Both the position numbers and the translations under genes were made by a program. A model generated the notes under the pieces. The model did not search any database and had not been told where the DNA came from. It saw only the letters and a list, made by a program, of their open reading frames with translations. Source: an uncultured Clostridia bacterium (GTDB lineage Bacteria; Bacillota; Clostridia; Oscillospirales; Ruminococcaceae). Taken from it: a stretch of DNA of 32,197 bases. Location: assembly GCA_945833805.1 (NCBI GenBank), contig CAMAGG010000006.1, positions 1-32,197 of the forward strand. The letters run 5' to 3'. This document shows positions 9,761-18,759 of the stretch, one piece after another (the stretch's first letter is position 1; each line of letters begins with the position of its first letter).

Positions 9761-10687
9761 TCACCTCTTATATTCAATGGGCTGGGTGTACTTGTATGTG
9801 AGTGCAATAACTATAATGACCGTAACAGCTACTACGCAATTCACTATCTGACCGGCAAGCGTTTCTGTGAGAACAGCAAACCAGTCTGCGTTGAGGAAAA
9901 AAATCAGCGGATAATTCGCAAGGACAAGCCCTATCATGGTGAACACCTCTTTGCGCGGCTGCATTATCATGTTTTTCAGTTCCGCATTAACTATGCGAAT
10001 ATCCGAAAGACGCGCCGCCAAAGGCTGGAGTGAGAATTTCTGTTCGGAATTATCCTGGCACTCTATCAGCGTATCGCACCATTCGTGGAAAATTTCGTTG
10101 TCAATCTCGTCCTTGAGCTGCTCGATAGCAAGTTTGACATTGGAGGAAATCATATCCACACGGGTGAGAAAGTTGATGAAAGCGTACTGTACAGGAGGGT
10201 TGATGTGGTCAATGGATTGTCTTACTGCATAGGCTATATCGCCGTTTGATATGTAATTCGTTGTGATGATGGACAACGCTGTTTCCAGTTCCTCTGCGAT
10301 ATGAGCCTTGTAGCTGGAAAGGAGCAGCTTAACATACACATACGGTATTACAAAAGCTGCGGCAATAAGCACTACTGAAATGAGAAGATTGTTGAACAAC
10401 GCACCAAGCAGCACTCCAACAACACCGCCGACAACCGCCGCGGTGATAAGCAGAGAAAACTTGTTTTGGGAATGCGTTGCCGCAAGAGCGTTCGTGATGT
10501 TGTCGATCATGCGCTGCATACGCGACTTTTTTATCTTGCCCTGCGTCACAAGTACCTTGTATTTAAGGCTGCGGTCACGGTGGAGCAGCGACATAATATC
10601 ATCTGTTATCCTCTGCGGAGAAAGTCCGAGAAGAATGACTACGGCGGCGGAAAGCAGCAGCGCCGCAAGCAGATAAATCACCTTCAT
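9761..10687 (-). CDS. tadB: TadB-like pilus platform protein (T2SSF)
   Basis: ~308 aa, TM pattern and ELETALSIITTNYISNGDIAYAVRQSI; adjacent to tadA. Confidence 0.75.
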   Translation of the reverse strand: MKVIYLLAALLLSAAVVILLGLSPQRITDDIMSLLHRDRSLKYKVLVTQGKIKKSRMQRMIDNITNALAATHSQNKFSLLITAAVVGGVVGVLLGALFNNLLISVVLIAAAFVIPYVYVKLLLSSYKAHIAEELETALSIITTNYISNGDIAYAVRQSIDHINPPVQYAFINFLTRVDMISSNVKLAIEQLKDEIDNEIFHEWCDTLIECQDNSEQKFSLQPLAARLSDIRIVNAELKNMIMQPRKEVFTMIGLVLANYPLIFFLNADWFAVLTETLAGQIVNCVVAVTVIIVIALTYKYTQPIEYKR

Positions 10688-10689
10688 AG

Positions 10690-12132
10690 TTATACCCTCC
10701 CGTATATTTCAAGCTTGTCCTTCGGTACGCCGTTGTCGCGCAGGCGCTTCATAAAGTTTTCGGTGGGCGGATTGACCTTGACGTGCTTGCCGATTATTCT
10801 CGCCGTTCCGTCCGGGTTACGCACCTCGTCAATAATATCGTAACGATAAAGGGTGCGGGTTTCGTACTTTCCTTTCTCACCCTGAATACATTCCGCTATT
10901 TCCATGATGTGACGCGATCCGTCATCAAGCTGCTTGAGGTAAATTCCGATAGGGAATGCCTCTGTTACAAGTGAGAGAATAGTATCAAGCGGCAGAGAGT
11001 GTGCCTGCAGGCAGAGCGTTGCAAGGCGGGTGTATATCTGGTGTGTGGAGGACGCATGTGTGGTCGTAAGAACGGTGTGTCCTGTTCGGGCTGCTTCCTG
11101 CGCCTGCCACGCTTCCTCGTTTTTCATTTCAGCAACGCAAATTGAGTTAGGGTGCATGGTTAGGCACATAGTAAGCAGCTTTGCTAATGTTACGTCCCTC
11201 GCCGGGTCATCGGTTTCCTTTGTGACGAGATGAAGAACGTCGTTGATAACATTACCGTTTTCGTCCCGCTTAACAAGGTCAAATTCTCTCACGGATTTTT
11301 CAAGCGTGATCAGGCGCTTGTTGTTCGGGTAGTTTGACATTATATCCGCCATAATAGTGGTCTTTCCTGAGCCTGTTTCACCAGCATAACACTGCGAAAC
11401 GCCGTGAATAAAGCAGGTCACAAGGAAATCGTATTCCTCCTCGCTGACCATGCCTGACTCGATAAACTGCTCACGGGTTATCTTTGAGGGATTGACGATA
11501 CGGATAGACGCGCAGGCACCGCGGGCATTGTCGCAAATATCCGTATAGCCTGCGGTCACTCTGATATTAGAACCGAGAAAGCCTGTCGCAATAGGTTTTG
11601 AGCTATCCCATGTGATGTGATTGTGGTGCAGCAGACGTTTCAGCACGTCCACAAGATGTCCTGCGTCCTTGAAATGCTCCGCCTTGAAACGTGCGCCCTT
11701 TGCGGGAATAATCTCCACATCGTCCCAGCCGTTGATGTTGATTTCCTCAATATCCTTTCGGAGCAGCCAAGGCGTGAGGATAGAATACTCCGCCATTTCT
11801 ATGTAGAGCTTGTCTGCGACCTCGCCCAGCGTCATATTCGGGACATAATAGTTGTTGTCCTTCATATACTGCTTGATAAGGCGTTTCATCATATCCTTTT
11901 TGTCGGCTTCGTAAAGCTCCACAGCGTAGTTTTCAGCCATGTGCTGCTGTACGCGGGAAAGAAGGGTGTCGAAAGGAATGAAGGAGCGTTCTATTTCCTT
12001 TACGCTTTTATCGGATATCTCAGAGAAATCTGACTTGTCCTTTTTCTTGCGGGATTTAGTTTCCGCAGCTTCCTTTACCTCCGCATATTCACCTTCGTTA
12101 TCTGCGGTCTTTTTCTTGAAAAAACTGAGCAT
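10690..12132 (-). CDS. tadA: TadA/CpaF-type secretion ATPase (VirB11-like superfamily)
   Basis: Walker A GETGSGKTT, Asp box/Walker B ICVAEMKNEEAWQAQEAARTGHTVLTTTHASS. Confidence 0.92.
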   Translation of the reverse strand: MLSFFKKKTADNEGEYAEVKEAAETKSRKKKDKSDFSEISDKSVKEIERSFIPFDTLLSRVQQHMAENYAVELYEADKKDMMKRLIKQYMKDNNYYVPNMTLGEVADKLYIEMAEYSILTPWLLRKDIEEININGWDDVEIIPAKGARFKAEHFKDAGHLVDVLKRLLHHNHITWDSSKPIATGFLGSNIRVTAGYTDICDNARGACASIRIVNPSKITREQFIESGMVSEEEYDFLVTCFIHGVSQCYAGETGSGKTTIMADIMSNYPNNKRLITLEKSVREFDLVKRDENGNVINDVLHLVTKETDDPARDVTLAKLLTMCLTMHPNSICVAEMKNEEAWQAQEAARTGHTVLTTTHASSTHQIYTRLATLCLQAHSLPLDTILSLVTEAFPIGIYLKQLDDGSRHIMEIAECIQGEKGKYETRTLYRYDIIDEVRNPDGTARIIGKHVKVNPPTENFMKRLRDNGVPKDKLEIYGRV

Positions 12133-12872
12133 TACTTCTTACCTCCGATAAGCGATTTTGCGAGCTTGTTTATTGCGTGGTTATATGCGCTGTCCGACAC
12201 TCCGTTTCGGAGGATAGCCGCCTGATTGAACGCCTCGGCGGCGTGGGTGCTGAAAGGTATCTCGCCGGATATTCTGCCGAGGGCATTACGCATAGCGGCA
12301 ACGTCCTGCTTGAACGAATTTCCCAGCGCAAGGGCGCGGATAAAGTGCTTGTATTGATACTGCTCACTCTGTAAAACAGGCTCCTGTGAGCCGTCAAACA
12401 CAAGTCCGTTAATATCCGCGGTGAACAGCTCCACGGTCTTTGTTGCAGACATGATAGACCATGCTGTCATTTTTGAGGTGATAACGGTTGACATACAATC
12501 AATTATCACATAGTCGGCGCTGCTGCGGAGATAGGAGAAAATCTGTGCAAGGCGCGTATCATCGGGCGGAGGGAAAGAATTCTCGTTCTCACGGATATTG
12601 TAGCCAAGCACCATTATCTTATCAGTAATGGGCAGCAGATTTCGACGTAAGTCGGTTTCCTCAAACGAAACATTCGACAGGCACTTTCCGAGAGAACCGT
12701 CAAACTTGCTTTCGTGCGGTGCAACAATAGGTATCAGCGGTTTGGTGGTATCAGTTCCGACAACGATAATATCCGCTTTCGGCTCAATGCGGGAAATGTT
12801 GTGTGCAAGAGCAAGAGAGGTCGTTGTCTTGTATGCGCCCGAGCTGCCGTATATTGAAAAAATCTTACCCAA
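12132..12872 (-). CDS. tadZ: TadZ/CpaE-like MinD-family ATPase
   Basis: MGKIFSIYGSSGAYKTTTSLALAHN deviant P-loop; YVIIDCMSTV; 1-nt overlap with tadA. Confidence 0.7.
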   Translation of the reverse strand: MGKIFSIYGSSGAYKTTTSLALAHNISRIEPKADIIVVGTDTTKPLIPIVAPHESKFDGSLGKCLSNVSFEETDLRRNLLPITDKIMVLGYNIRENENSFPPPDDTRLAQIFSYLRSSADYVIIDCMSTVITSKMTAWSIMSATKTVELFTADINGLVFDGSQEPVLQSEQYQYKHFIRALALGNSFKQDVAAMRNALGRISGEIPFSTHAAEAFNQAAILRNGVSDSAYNHAINKLAKSLIGGKK

Positions 12873-13679
12873 TTATTCCACCTCGCTCTCTGTGCTTTCG
12901 TCATAAATCTCGGCGGTATTAAAAACCGCCTCTGTTGTTTCATAGTCAACTACACCGAGCAGCTCACGCTGGGCGGCAAGGTATTCGGCTTTATGTTCGC
13001 TGTCGCCGCGGCAGACAAATACTGCATGGAGCGTTGTGTTCTCGCACTCGGCAAGTTTGAGTGCCTGTGTGCGGTCCTGACATATCACGGTTATCGTTGC
13101 ATAAAGCGCCTGTTCCTCATCATCGTCCTCGGCAGCATTTACCTGGTCTGCATTGTAGGTATCGTCCGAGCCGTTGTCCGCGGTAGTCGCTAAAACCTCG
13201 ATATACTGTAATTCATCGTAGATTATAGCCTCATCGTCATTGTCCTCGTTGACAGAGATTATCTGAATTATGTCGCCTGTCTGGAGCTTACCGGAAAGAC
13301 CGTTAGCAAAGCTGCGTACTGTTACTGACATAGCGGTTTCGTTCACTCCAAGCTGACGGAGCAGAGTGTCCGAGGTGTCGATGGTGTCGGACAGCTTGTT
13401 TGCGGAGAATGTGTCGCCGGAAAACATAGCGGCTACCGTGTACTTGCCAACGATCTGTTCAGGGTCGGTGATGATATTATCGGGAAGATTGAGAGTGCCA
13501 ACCTCGACGGCGGAAAGCATAGAGGGCTGTATCTGCGCTCCCTGGGGAACGTCCTCTTTGAGTCGGATAACGGTTGTTTTCTGTTCAAGCACAACAGAAA
13601 ACAGCGGCGTTATGCCAAAACAAAGAATGATAGCAAGCACAATGAGAATTATGCCGATCAGTGTACGATTTTTAAGCAT
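12873..13679 (-). CDS. cpaB: CpaB/RcpC-like SAF-domain pilus protein
   Basis: N-terminal TM, VIRLKEDVPQGAQIQPSMLSAVEVGTLNLPDNIITDPEQIVGKYTVAAMFSGDTF. Confidence 0.85.
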   Translation of the reverse strand: MLKNRTLIGIILIVLAIILCFGITPLFSVVLEQKTTVIRLKEDVPQGAQIQPSMLSAVEVGTLNLPDNIITDPEQIVGKYTVAAMFSGDTFSANKLSDTIDTSDTLLRQLGVNETAMSVTVRSFANGLSGKLQTGDIIQIISVNEDNDDEAIIYDELQYIEVLATTADNGSDDTYNADQVNAAEDDDEEQALYATITVICQDRTQALKLAECENTTLHAVFVCRGDSEHKAEYLAAQRELLGVVDYETTEAVFNTAEIYDESTESEVE

Positions 13680-14076
13680 AGAGAAAAACCTCCAATAGAA
13701 AAACAACCGCATTAGCAGCGCAAATAAACGGTGCAAGCGGCATTTCTTGTTCTTTTTTGATGTGTGCGAATATTTTTGCTGAAATCAGCGCAAGCAGCAC
13801 CGCAATAAATCCCGGAACAGCGCCGAGCGCAAAGCCAAAGGCAGCGCACAATTTAACATCACCCATACCTATATCCGCTATTAGATTTGCTGCGAAAAGC
13901 GTTATAAATAAAGCAAGCAAGCCTGTTATTCTTGCTGAAAGAGATAGCTCATTCAGAAACGGGCTTGCTGCAACAATTATGAACGGGGCAAAGTTGCTTA
14001 TTTCGCGGGTGCGTATATCTTCTGCGGATATATGGGTAAGGTATATGGTGAGTATCACCGATATTGTTAAAACCAT
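13672..14076 (-). CDS. tadV: TadV/CpaA-type prepilin peptidase
   Basis: Multi-TM, GMGDVK motif, SAEDIRTREIS aspartate motif. Confidence 0.88.
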   Translation of the reverse strand: MVLTISVILTIYLTHISAEDIRTREISNFAPFIIVAASPFLNELSLSARITGLLALFITLFAANLIADIGMGDVKLCAAFGFALGAVPGFIAVLLALISAKIFAHIKKEQEMPLAPFICAANAVVFLLEVFLYA

Positions 14077-14393
14077 TTTGATTTGTACACATACCGGTAT
14101 CGCCGCTGTGAACGGGCAAAGCGCACCATGTTTTTAACCTGTCCCACTACGGAAAGGCGGGTAATGGGGTCTTTGCGCGTCATCATAATGCTGCCGGCAG
14201 CGCCGATCATCATTGTGAAAACCAGAGCCGCAAGGTTGCCCGTGATAAGCATAAACACAGCCGCGACAACGCCAAAGCAGGCTATTCCGATAAAGCATTG
14301 TTTAAGCTCCGTTCTGCCAAAGCCGACAAAGTATTCCGGCTCGATGTTAAGTCCGTAGGGAATGTATAGCTTTCTGCGATTTTCGTTTTCCAT
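14067..14393 (-). CDS. PrgI/VirB3-like small conjugation membrane protein
   Basis: YIPYGLNIEPEYFVGFGRTELKQ... two TM helices, ...VYKSKW; overlaps the tadV start by 10 nt. Confidence 0.65.
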   Translation of the reverse strand: MENENRRKLYIPYGLNIEPEYFVGFGRTELKQCFIGIACFGVVAAVFMLITGNLAALVFTMMIGAAGSIMMTRKDPITRLSVVGQVKNMVRFARSQRRYRYVYKSKWF

Positions 14394-14406
14394 ATTACAC
14401 CGCCTT

Positions 14407-14622
14407 TCAGGTGAGATAGCTGACGATTATGTTCTCGATTAAAAACGGGAGCTGCGCTATTACCGCAAAAACAACCGTGTTCTTTAAGCGTTTCTTGTAC
14501 TGCGGAGCCTCGTCCGATTCGTGCGTGAGCTTCAGAAAAATGTATATGGCTCGCATAGCAAGTCCGCTGTTTATAGCTATCTGAAGATAGCTGCTGAGCT
14601 GGTCTATCTGTGATGTGTCCAT
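14407..14622 (-). CDS. Small conjugation-operon membrane protein
   Basis: 71 aa, two hydrophobic segments, conserved position between VirB6-like and PrgI-like genes. Confidence 0.55.
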   Translation of the reverse strand: MDTSQIDQLSSYLQIAINSGLAMRAIYIFLKLTHESDEAPQYKKRLKNTVVFAVIAQLPFLIENIIVSYLT

Positions 14623-14631
14623 ACTTTCACC

Positions 14632-15480
14632 TTACTTTATTGCTCCGCGCACCATTTGTGCGACTCTGACCGTCTGGAAGAATGTATTTCCTGCCGTTCC
14701 GCCGCCTGTCGGCACAAGAAATTCACGCAGGATACGGGGCGCTGTGGTTGCCGCAAACATACAAGCAATACCCCAAGGAATATTGGTTATATCTATCACG
14801 TTTGACGATAGCAGGAATGCAAGTCCTATCTTTAACAGCATTATCTGCACGATTGTAGTCACAAACGCTCTAACAAACTGTGTGACATAGTTGCGGAAAA
14901 TTCCCTTGTCGTTTTCAAGCAGACCTAAACACGCAAGCGGTATTCCGGCAACCATTACCTGCATCTCCACTCCCCTTGACATAAACTGAAACAGTAATAT
15001 GAGATAGAAGATGAAGAACACAAGGCAGGCGAGTACCGGAACAATACCCAGAGAAGCTATGCCTGTCAAGACGGTAGCTGTGTAGTTGGTATCTGCTCCA
15101 AGCTGTGATAGAATTGTGGTCGTTACACTATCGCAAACCTCTACGAAAATATCGTATATCCAGCGGAACATAAGCGCCGTTGCGATTGCTTTCACAAAAT
15201 TCACAAGCAGCATTGTAGGGTCGGTGTCCGGATTACCGTCCGTCCATAGCACATACAAGTCAAAGCCTTTTTTGAGAAATTTCAGCACCATAAGCGATAG
15301 TGCAAGCGAAAACGCCATATCCGAAACGGTTGTAAAGAAATTAACGCCTGTGCATTGCGTCATCATCTCGTCTGCATGGAAAACCATGTCGTACAGACCG
15401 CCAAGCACCAATTCATTCATGAAAGTGGTTACTATTCCGGTTATGAGTGCAACAACAAGCGTTATAATGATAAATACCAT
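14632..15480 (-). CDS. TrbL/VirB6-like polytopic T4SS protein
   Basis: Multiple TM helices; position and size typical of Firmicutes T4SS loci; start MVFIIITLVV. Confidence 0.75.
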   Translation of the reverse strand: MVFIIITLVVALITGIVTTFMNELVLGGLYDMVFHADEMMTQCTGVNFFTTVSDMAFSLALSLMVLKFLKKGFDLYVLWTDGNPDTDPTMLLVNFVKAIATALMFRWIYDIFVEVCDSVTTTILSQLGADTNYTATVLTGIASLGIVPVLACLVFFIFYLILLFQFMSRGVEMQVMVAGIPLACLGLLENDKGIFRNYVTQFVRAFVTTIVQIMLLKIGLAFLLSSNVIDITNIPWGIACMFAATTAPRILREFLVPTGGGTAGNTFFQTVRVAQMVRGAIK

Positions 15481-15504
15481 AAGTGTGTTTCCTTTCCAAA
15501 GCAA

Positions 15505-15561
15505 GAGCCGCAGGGGTGAACGCTCGGCGGAAATGACCGAGGCGTCACGCCTCTGCGGCTC
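15505..15561 (-). promoter_or_regulatory. Long intercistronic hairpin between Flp-like pilin and VirB6-like genes (attenuator or processing candidate)
   Basis: GAGCCGCAG...CTGCGGCTC outer arms enclosing GAGGCG-TCA-CGCCTC. Confidence 0.55.
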
Positions 15562-15591
15562 GCTTTATGCGGATTGGATAGAGGGTGGGTA

Positions 15592-15828
15592 TCAGCCCAT
15601 ATTGAACATGGATGTAACCTTGTCCTCGGTAGAGGGCATGATAACATTGTTCATCAGAGCAATCAGTCCTACCAGCAGAATGCCGCCGAGAACGACGCCG
15701 ATAATGATAACGATAGCGTGTTCGGAAACGGAGCCGCGGGTTTCCTCAATCTTGTTCTTTGCTGCCGCAACAGCCATAACTGCCTTGTTGATTGCCTTAG
15801 TCTTGATAGCGTTGATCTTGTTCATCAT
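15592..15828 (-). CDS. Flp-like (DUF6133-type) pilin
   Basis: 78 aa; leader then RGSVSEHAIVIIIGVVLGGILLVGLIALMNNVIMP, acidic residue preceding a single hydrophobic helix. Confidence 0.65.
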   Translation of the reverse strand: MMNKINAIKTKAINKAVMAVAAAKNKIEETRGSVSEHAIVIIIGVVLGGILLVGLIALMNNVIMPSTEDKVTSMFNMG

Positions 15829-15857
15829 AGTTTTGTTCCTCCAAAAATTGTAGTAGT

Positions 15858-16238
15858 TTATCTTTCAGGCTCGTCGAAAGACGGAGCGTTGAAATCCTGT
15901 GTGTTATCTGCGGTGTTCTCACCGGTGTTGGTATTGGCATTCGCATTTGCGCGGAGCTGTTTCATGAGCGTTGAGTAAGCGCCGATTACAACATTGCTTA
16001 TCTCGTCGCGCATCTCTTTGGTCGTGGGGAAAGCCGTATCAACATACTTCTTATCGCCGTTCTGGTCGGTGTAGGACACGTTCGGCATATTGACGAAAAT
16101 GCCCTTTGAACCGTTCATCACGGAAAGACCTCTCACAACGAACGAATTGTCAAGGGTAATGCTGACAGTAGCAAGACGACTGCCGTTCGGATTGTTCGAG
16201 AGCTTAATGTCCTTTTCGGGATTGCAGCTTATCTTCAT
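15858..16238 (-). CDS. SpoVG-family protein
   Basis: LATVSITLDNSFVVRGLSVMNGSKGIFVNMPNVSYTDQNGDKKYVDTAFPTTKEMRDEISNVVIGAY. Confidence 0.85.
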   Translation of the reverse strand: MKISCNPEKDIKLSNNPNGSRLATVSITLDNSFVVRGLSVMNGSKGIFVNMPNVSYTDQNGDKKYVDTAFPTTKEMRDEISNVVIGAYSTLMKQLRANANANTNTGENTADNTQDFNAPSFDEPER

Positions 16239-16318
16239 TATGTGTTCCTCCTTTGCTGCGAGATGTGGCTGCGGTGAACATTTTGTCGGGGGGGGAGGTA
16301 TCCACGAAAGGCGTAACA

Positions 16319-16666
16319 TTATGTACCACCTCCAAAGTAACCTGTGATTACCGTAAGCAGAGAGGTCGCTACTACCGCACCGATAGTGGAAACTACTGCG
16401 GTAATAATGCGGTTATCCCACTTTTTCCTGTCCATTTCGTCTGCGGCAGAACGCCTGATACAGAAATAGACAATGCAGACCGTGCCGACTACTGCGGCAA
16501 GTCCCAGCAGAATAGTTGACGCGTCATTCAGCAGGTTTTTTAAGCCTGTCGCAACGACAGAGCCGCCTAAACCGCCGCCATCTTCTGCGAAAGCGGTAAC
16601 GCTTAACGCTGCTGTCATGACCGCCGCAGAAACAGCGGAAATGATACCCTTGACCTTACTTGTCAT
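16319..16666 (-). CDS. VirB2/TrbC-like T4SS pilin-type protein
   Basis: Signal peptide ending AFA, two TM helices, Gly-rich C-terminus; directly after virD4. Confidence 0.65.
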   Translation of the reverse strand: MTSKVKGIISAVSAAVMTAALSVTAFAEDGGGLGGSVVATGLKNLLNDASTILLGLAAVVGTVCIVYFCIRRSAADEMDRKKWDNRIITAVVSTIGAVVATSLLTVITGYFGGGT

Positions 16667-16680
16667 CTTTTTTCCTCCTT

Positions 16681-18759
16681 TCAGAACATAGAATTGTGAC
16701 CTTCGTTTTCCGCATTAACAGCTTTACGCGTCTTTGCAGCTAATTCCAGCCACGGTTTCCATAGTTTTATCTCAATCTCGCCGTCATAGCTTGGTCTTGC
16801 ATTTTCATCAAGCTCGATAAGCCGCTGATTATGCTTTTTGTCGCCCAGACCAAGCATATCGTTGAATGCCCATTTGGAAATATCTGGCGACTCCATAACG
16901 GCGGGAGAGTTGTTAGAGATAACGAGCGAATATGGGCGTTCAAAACCGTTCATTATTTCCTCTGCAGTAAGCAGGCTGCGCTCTATCAGCGACACATTCA
17001 CAGAGCTGGACGGGTTTGAATACTTTTGTGCGGAGCTGCCGAGTGAATAGGTTAGGGTTGTGTACTTTCCCATTGCCTCGGAAAGTTCCTTGTTGGTTTC
17101 AATATCGGTGCTTTGGAGATATATCCAATAGCGGCAGTTTCCTTTTGCTATGTTGGCAACCTCCTCGCCGTACACAAGTTTAAGCTGTGCAAAGCTCTGC
17201 AAAAACAAATTCCACCTTATGCCGTAGCCGCGCGATACCGTGAGTTTTTTCTCAAAGGTTTCTATCTTTGAAAAGTTACCAAATTCGTCCAGCACGAAAT
17301 TTACACGATAGCGCAGGCGGTTTCCTGTTTTCTTCGCAGCAACAACAAGCAATTCATACTGCTGTGCCACAAGTATTGTGGTGATAGGATAGAATGTTTC
17401 ACGCTCATCGGGAAGAACATAGAACAATGCTTTTTTAGCCTCTGTACCGAACGATGCAAGGTCAAAATCTGACTTTGATGTAATTCGGTATGTGGTCGGA
17501 TTGGTGAACAGGCGGAGCGTTGTGAGTGCAGAGGTATAAAAGGACGCTGCCGTTTTATCGGGAGCGACATTTGCGATAGCAAGCGTTTGCCGTGCGGGGT
17601 GGTTGTCTGGGATACTGCGGAGGTACTTTTTGTACTGTATCTCTTTCTCTCCCTGCGCGGGAACAGACATATTGCTGATGAATTCGTACACGTTGGTGAG
17701 GTTCTGATATTCGGGGCAGTCTTGGTTATCGTAGACAACTGCCAGAATGGACGCAACGATGATAGCCATTTCTCCGTTAGTCCAGATAGGCTCGCCCTTT
17801 TCGCTTTTTTCTACAAGAATGTTCACCATATCCCATGCCTTTTCGCTTGCCTCGTTGATTTCACCTCTGTTTACCGCGTCGATTATCGGCTGCAAGGGAT
17901 TGTAGCACATAGATTTCCGCGGCGAATTAAAGTCGATAACGCAGACGGTATAACCGAGCGTTTCAAGGAAGGTGTGCATATAGTGGTAAAGCTCACCCTT
18001 CGGGTCGGAAACCACAATACCTTCACCGGCAAGAGCCAGCGCACACAATGTTTGAAGAACAAGCGTTCGTGTTTTGCCGCAGCCTGTCGAACCGATAGTC
18101 ATTGTGTGAACGTCATCGGTTATACAGCTTATCTGCTCCTTGATCGCTGTTGCATTTCTGCCGAGGACTATACCTGCCTCATCAAAGATATTGCCTGTTA
18201 TGCCTATGGGCTTTGCATGGTAATACTGTCCGTTGTCAACAGCTTCAGCTCGCCGCAAACCTTCCGCAAGCAGCCGTTTTATTTTATCGTCTGCCAGAAA
18301 CAGCACAACGGCGGGAAATATTCTTGCTTTTTCCTCATCGGGCATAAACCACGCAGAACCATGCTGCTTTTGTCCGTAGGGTTTTGGTATCTCAATTTTC
18401 GGAGTGACTTGATACATTTCCGCTTGATAGGGTTTGAGAGAACTAAAAAAGTAGACAAAGCAGACTAACGCCGCCATAGTTTCAAATATCCAGAACAGCT
18501 TCCGCGGCTGTTCGTTGGATAACGCTCCGTCTATCAGCGAAAATATATTGAGGTAGTTCCTCTCTGAAAGGCTCCGGTGAGTGAATGCGTCGTTGATAAG
18601 ATTTGCAAGGAACAGCGCGGCGAATGTGCCAATAATCACAAACAAGCAGCATAGGAACAGCTTATGTGAATTGTCCTTTATCAACCGTTTCAACGCACTT
18701 TTTAACCGCTGTGGAAACTTTGCAATATCCTCGCGGCAGTTTCTTGTGTTTCGTTTCAT
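16681..18759 (-). CDS. virD4: VirD4/TraG-type coupling protein
   Basis: N-terminal TMs, Walker A GSTGCGKTR, GIVVSDPKGELYHYM, VNFVLDEFGNF. Confidence 0.95.
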   Translation of the reverse strand: MKRNTRNCREDIAKFPQRLKSALKRLIKDNSHKLFLCCLFVIIGTFAALFLANLINDAFTHRSLSERNYLNIFSLIDGALSNEQPRKLFWIFETMAALVCFVYFFSSLKPYQAEMYQVTPKIEIPKPYGQKQHGSAWFMPDEEKARIFPAVVLFLADDKIKRLLAEGLRRAEAVDNGQYYHAKPIGITGNIFDEAGIVLGRNATAIKEQISCITDDVHTMTIGSTGCGKTRTLVLQTLCALALAGEGIVVSDPKGELYHYMHTFLETLGYTVCVIDFNSPRKSMCYNPLQPIIDAVNRGEINEASEKAWDMVNILVEKSEKGEPIWTNGEMAIIVASILAVVYDNQDCPEYQNLTNVYEFISNMSVPAQGEKEIQYKKYLRSIPDNHPARQTLAIANVAPDKTAASFYTSALTTLRLFTNPTTYRITSKSDFDLASFGTEAKKALFYVLPDERETFYPITTILVAQQYELLVVAAKKTGNRLRYRVNFVLDEFGNFSKIETFEKKLTVSRGYGIRWNLFLQSFAQLKLVYGEEVANIAKGNCRYWIYLQSTDIETNKELSEAMGKYTTLTYSLGSSAQKYSNPSSSVNVSLIERSLLTAEEIMNGFERPYSLVISNNSPAVMESPDISKWAFNDMLGLGDKKHNQRLIELDENARPSYDGEIEIKLWKPWLELAAKTRKAVNAENEGHNSMF

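Noticed and set aside
16289-16297. G8 homopolymer as phase-variation switch
   Set aside because: It lies in the gap between the VirB2-like stop and SpoVG start, not in a coding frame or between promoter elements that I could identify.
17587-18468. Long plus-strand ORFs such as the 293-aa ORF opposite virD4, and 244-855
   Set aside because: Antisense shadows of well-supported minus-strand genes with no recognisable domains.
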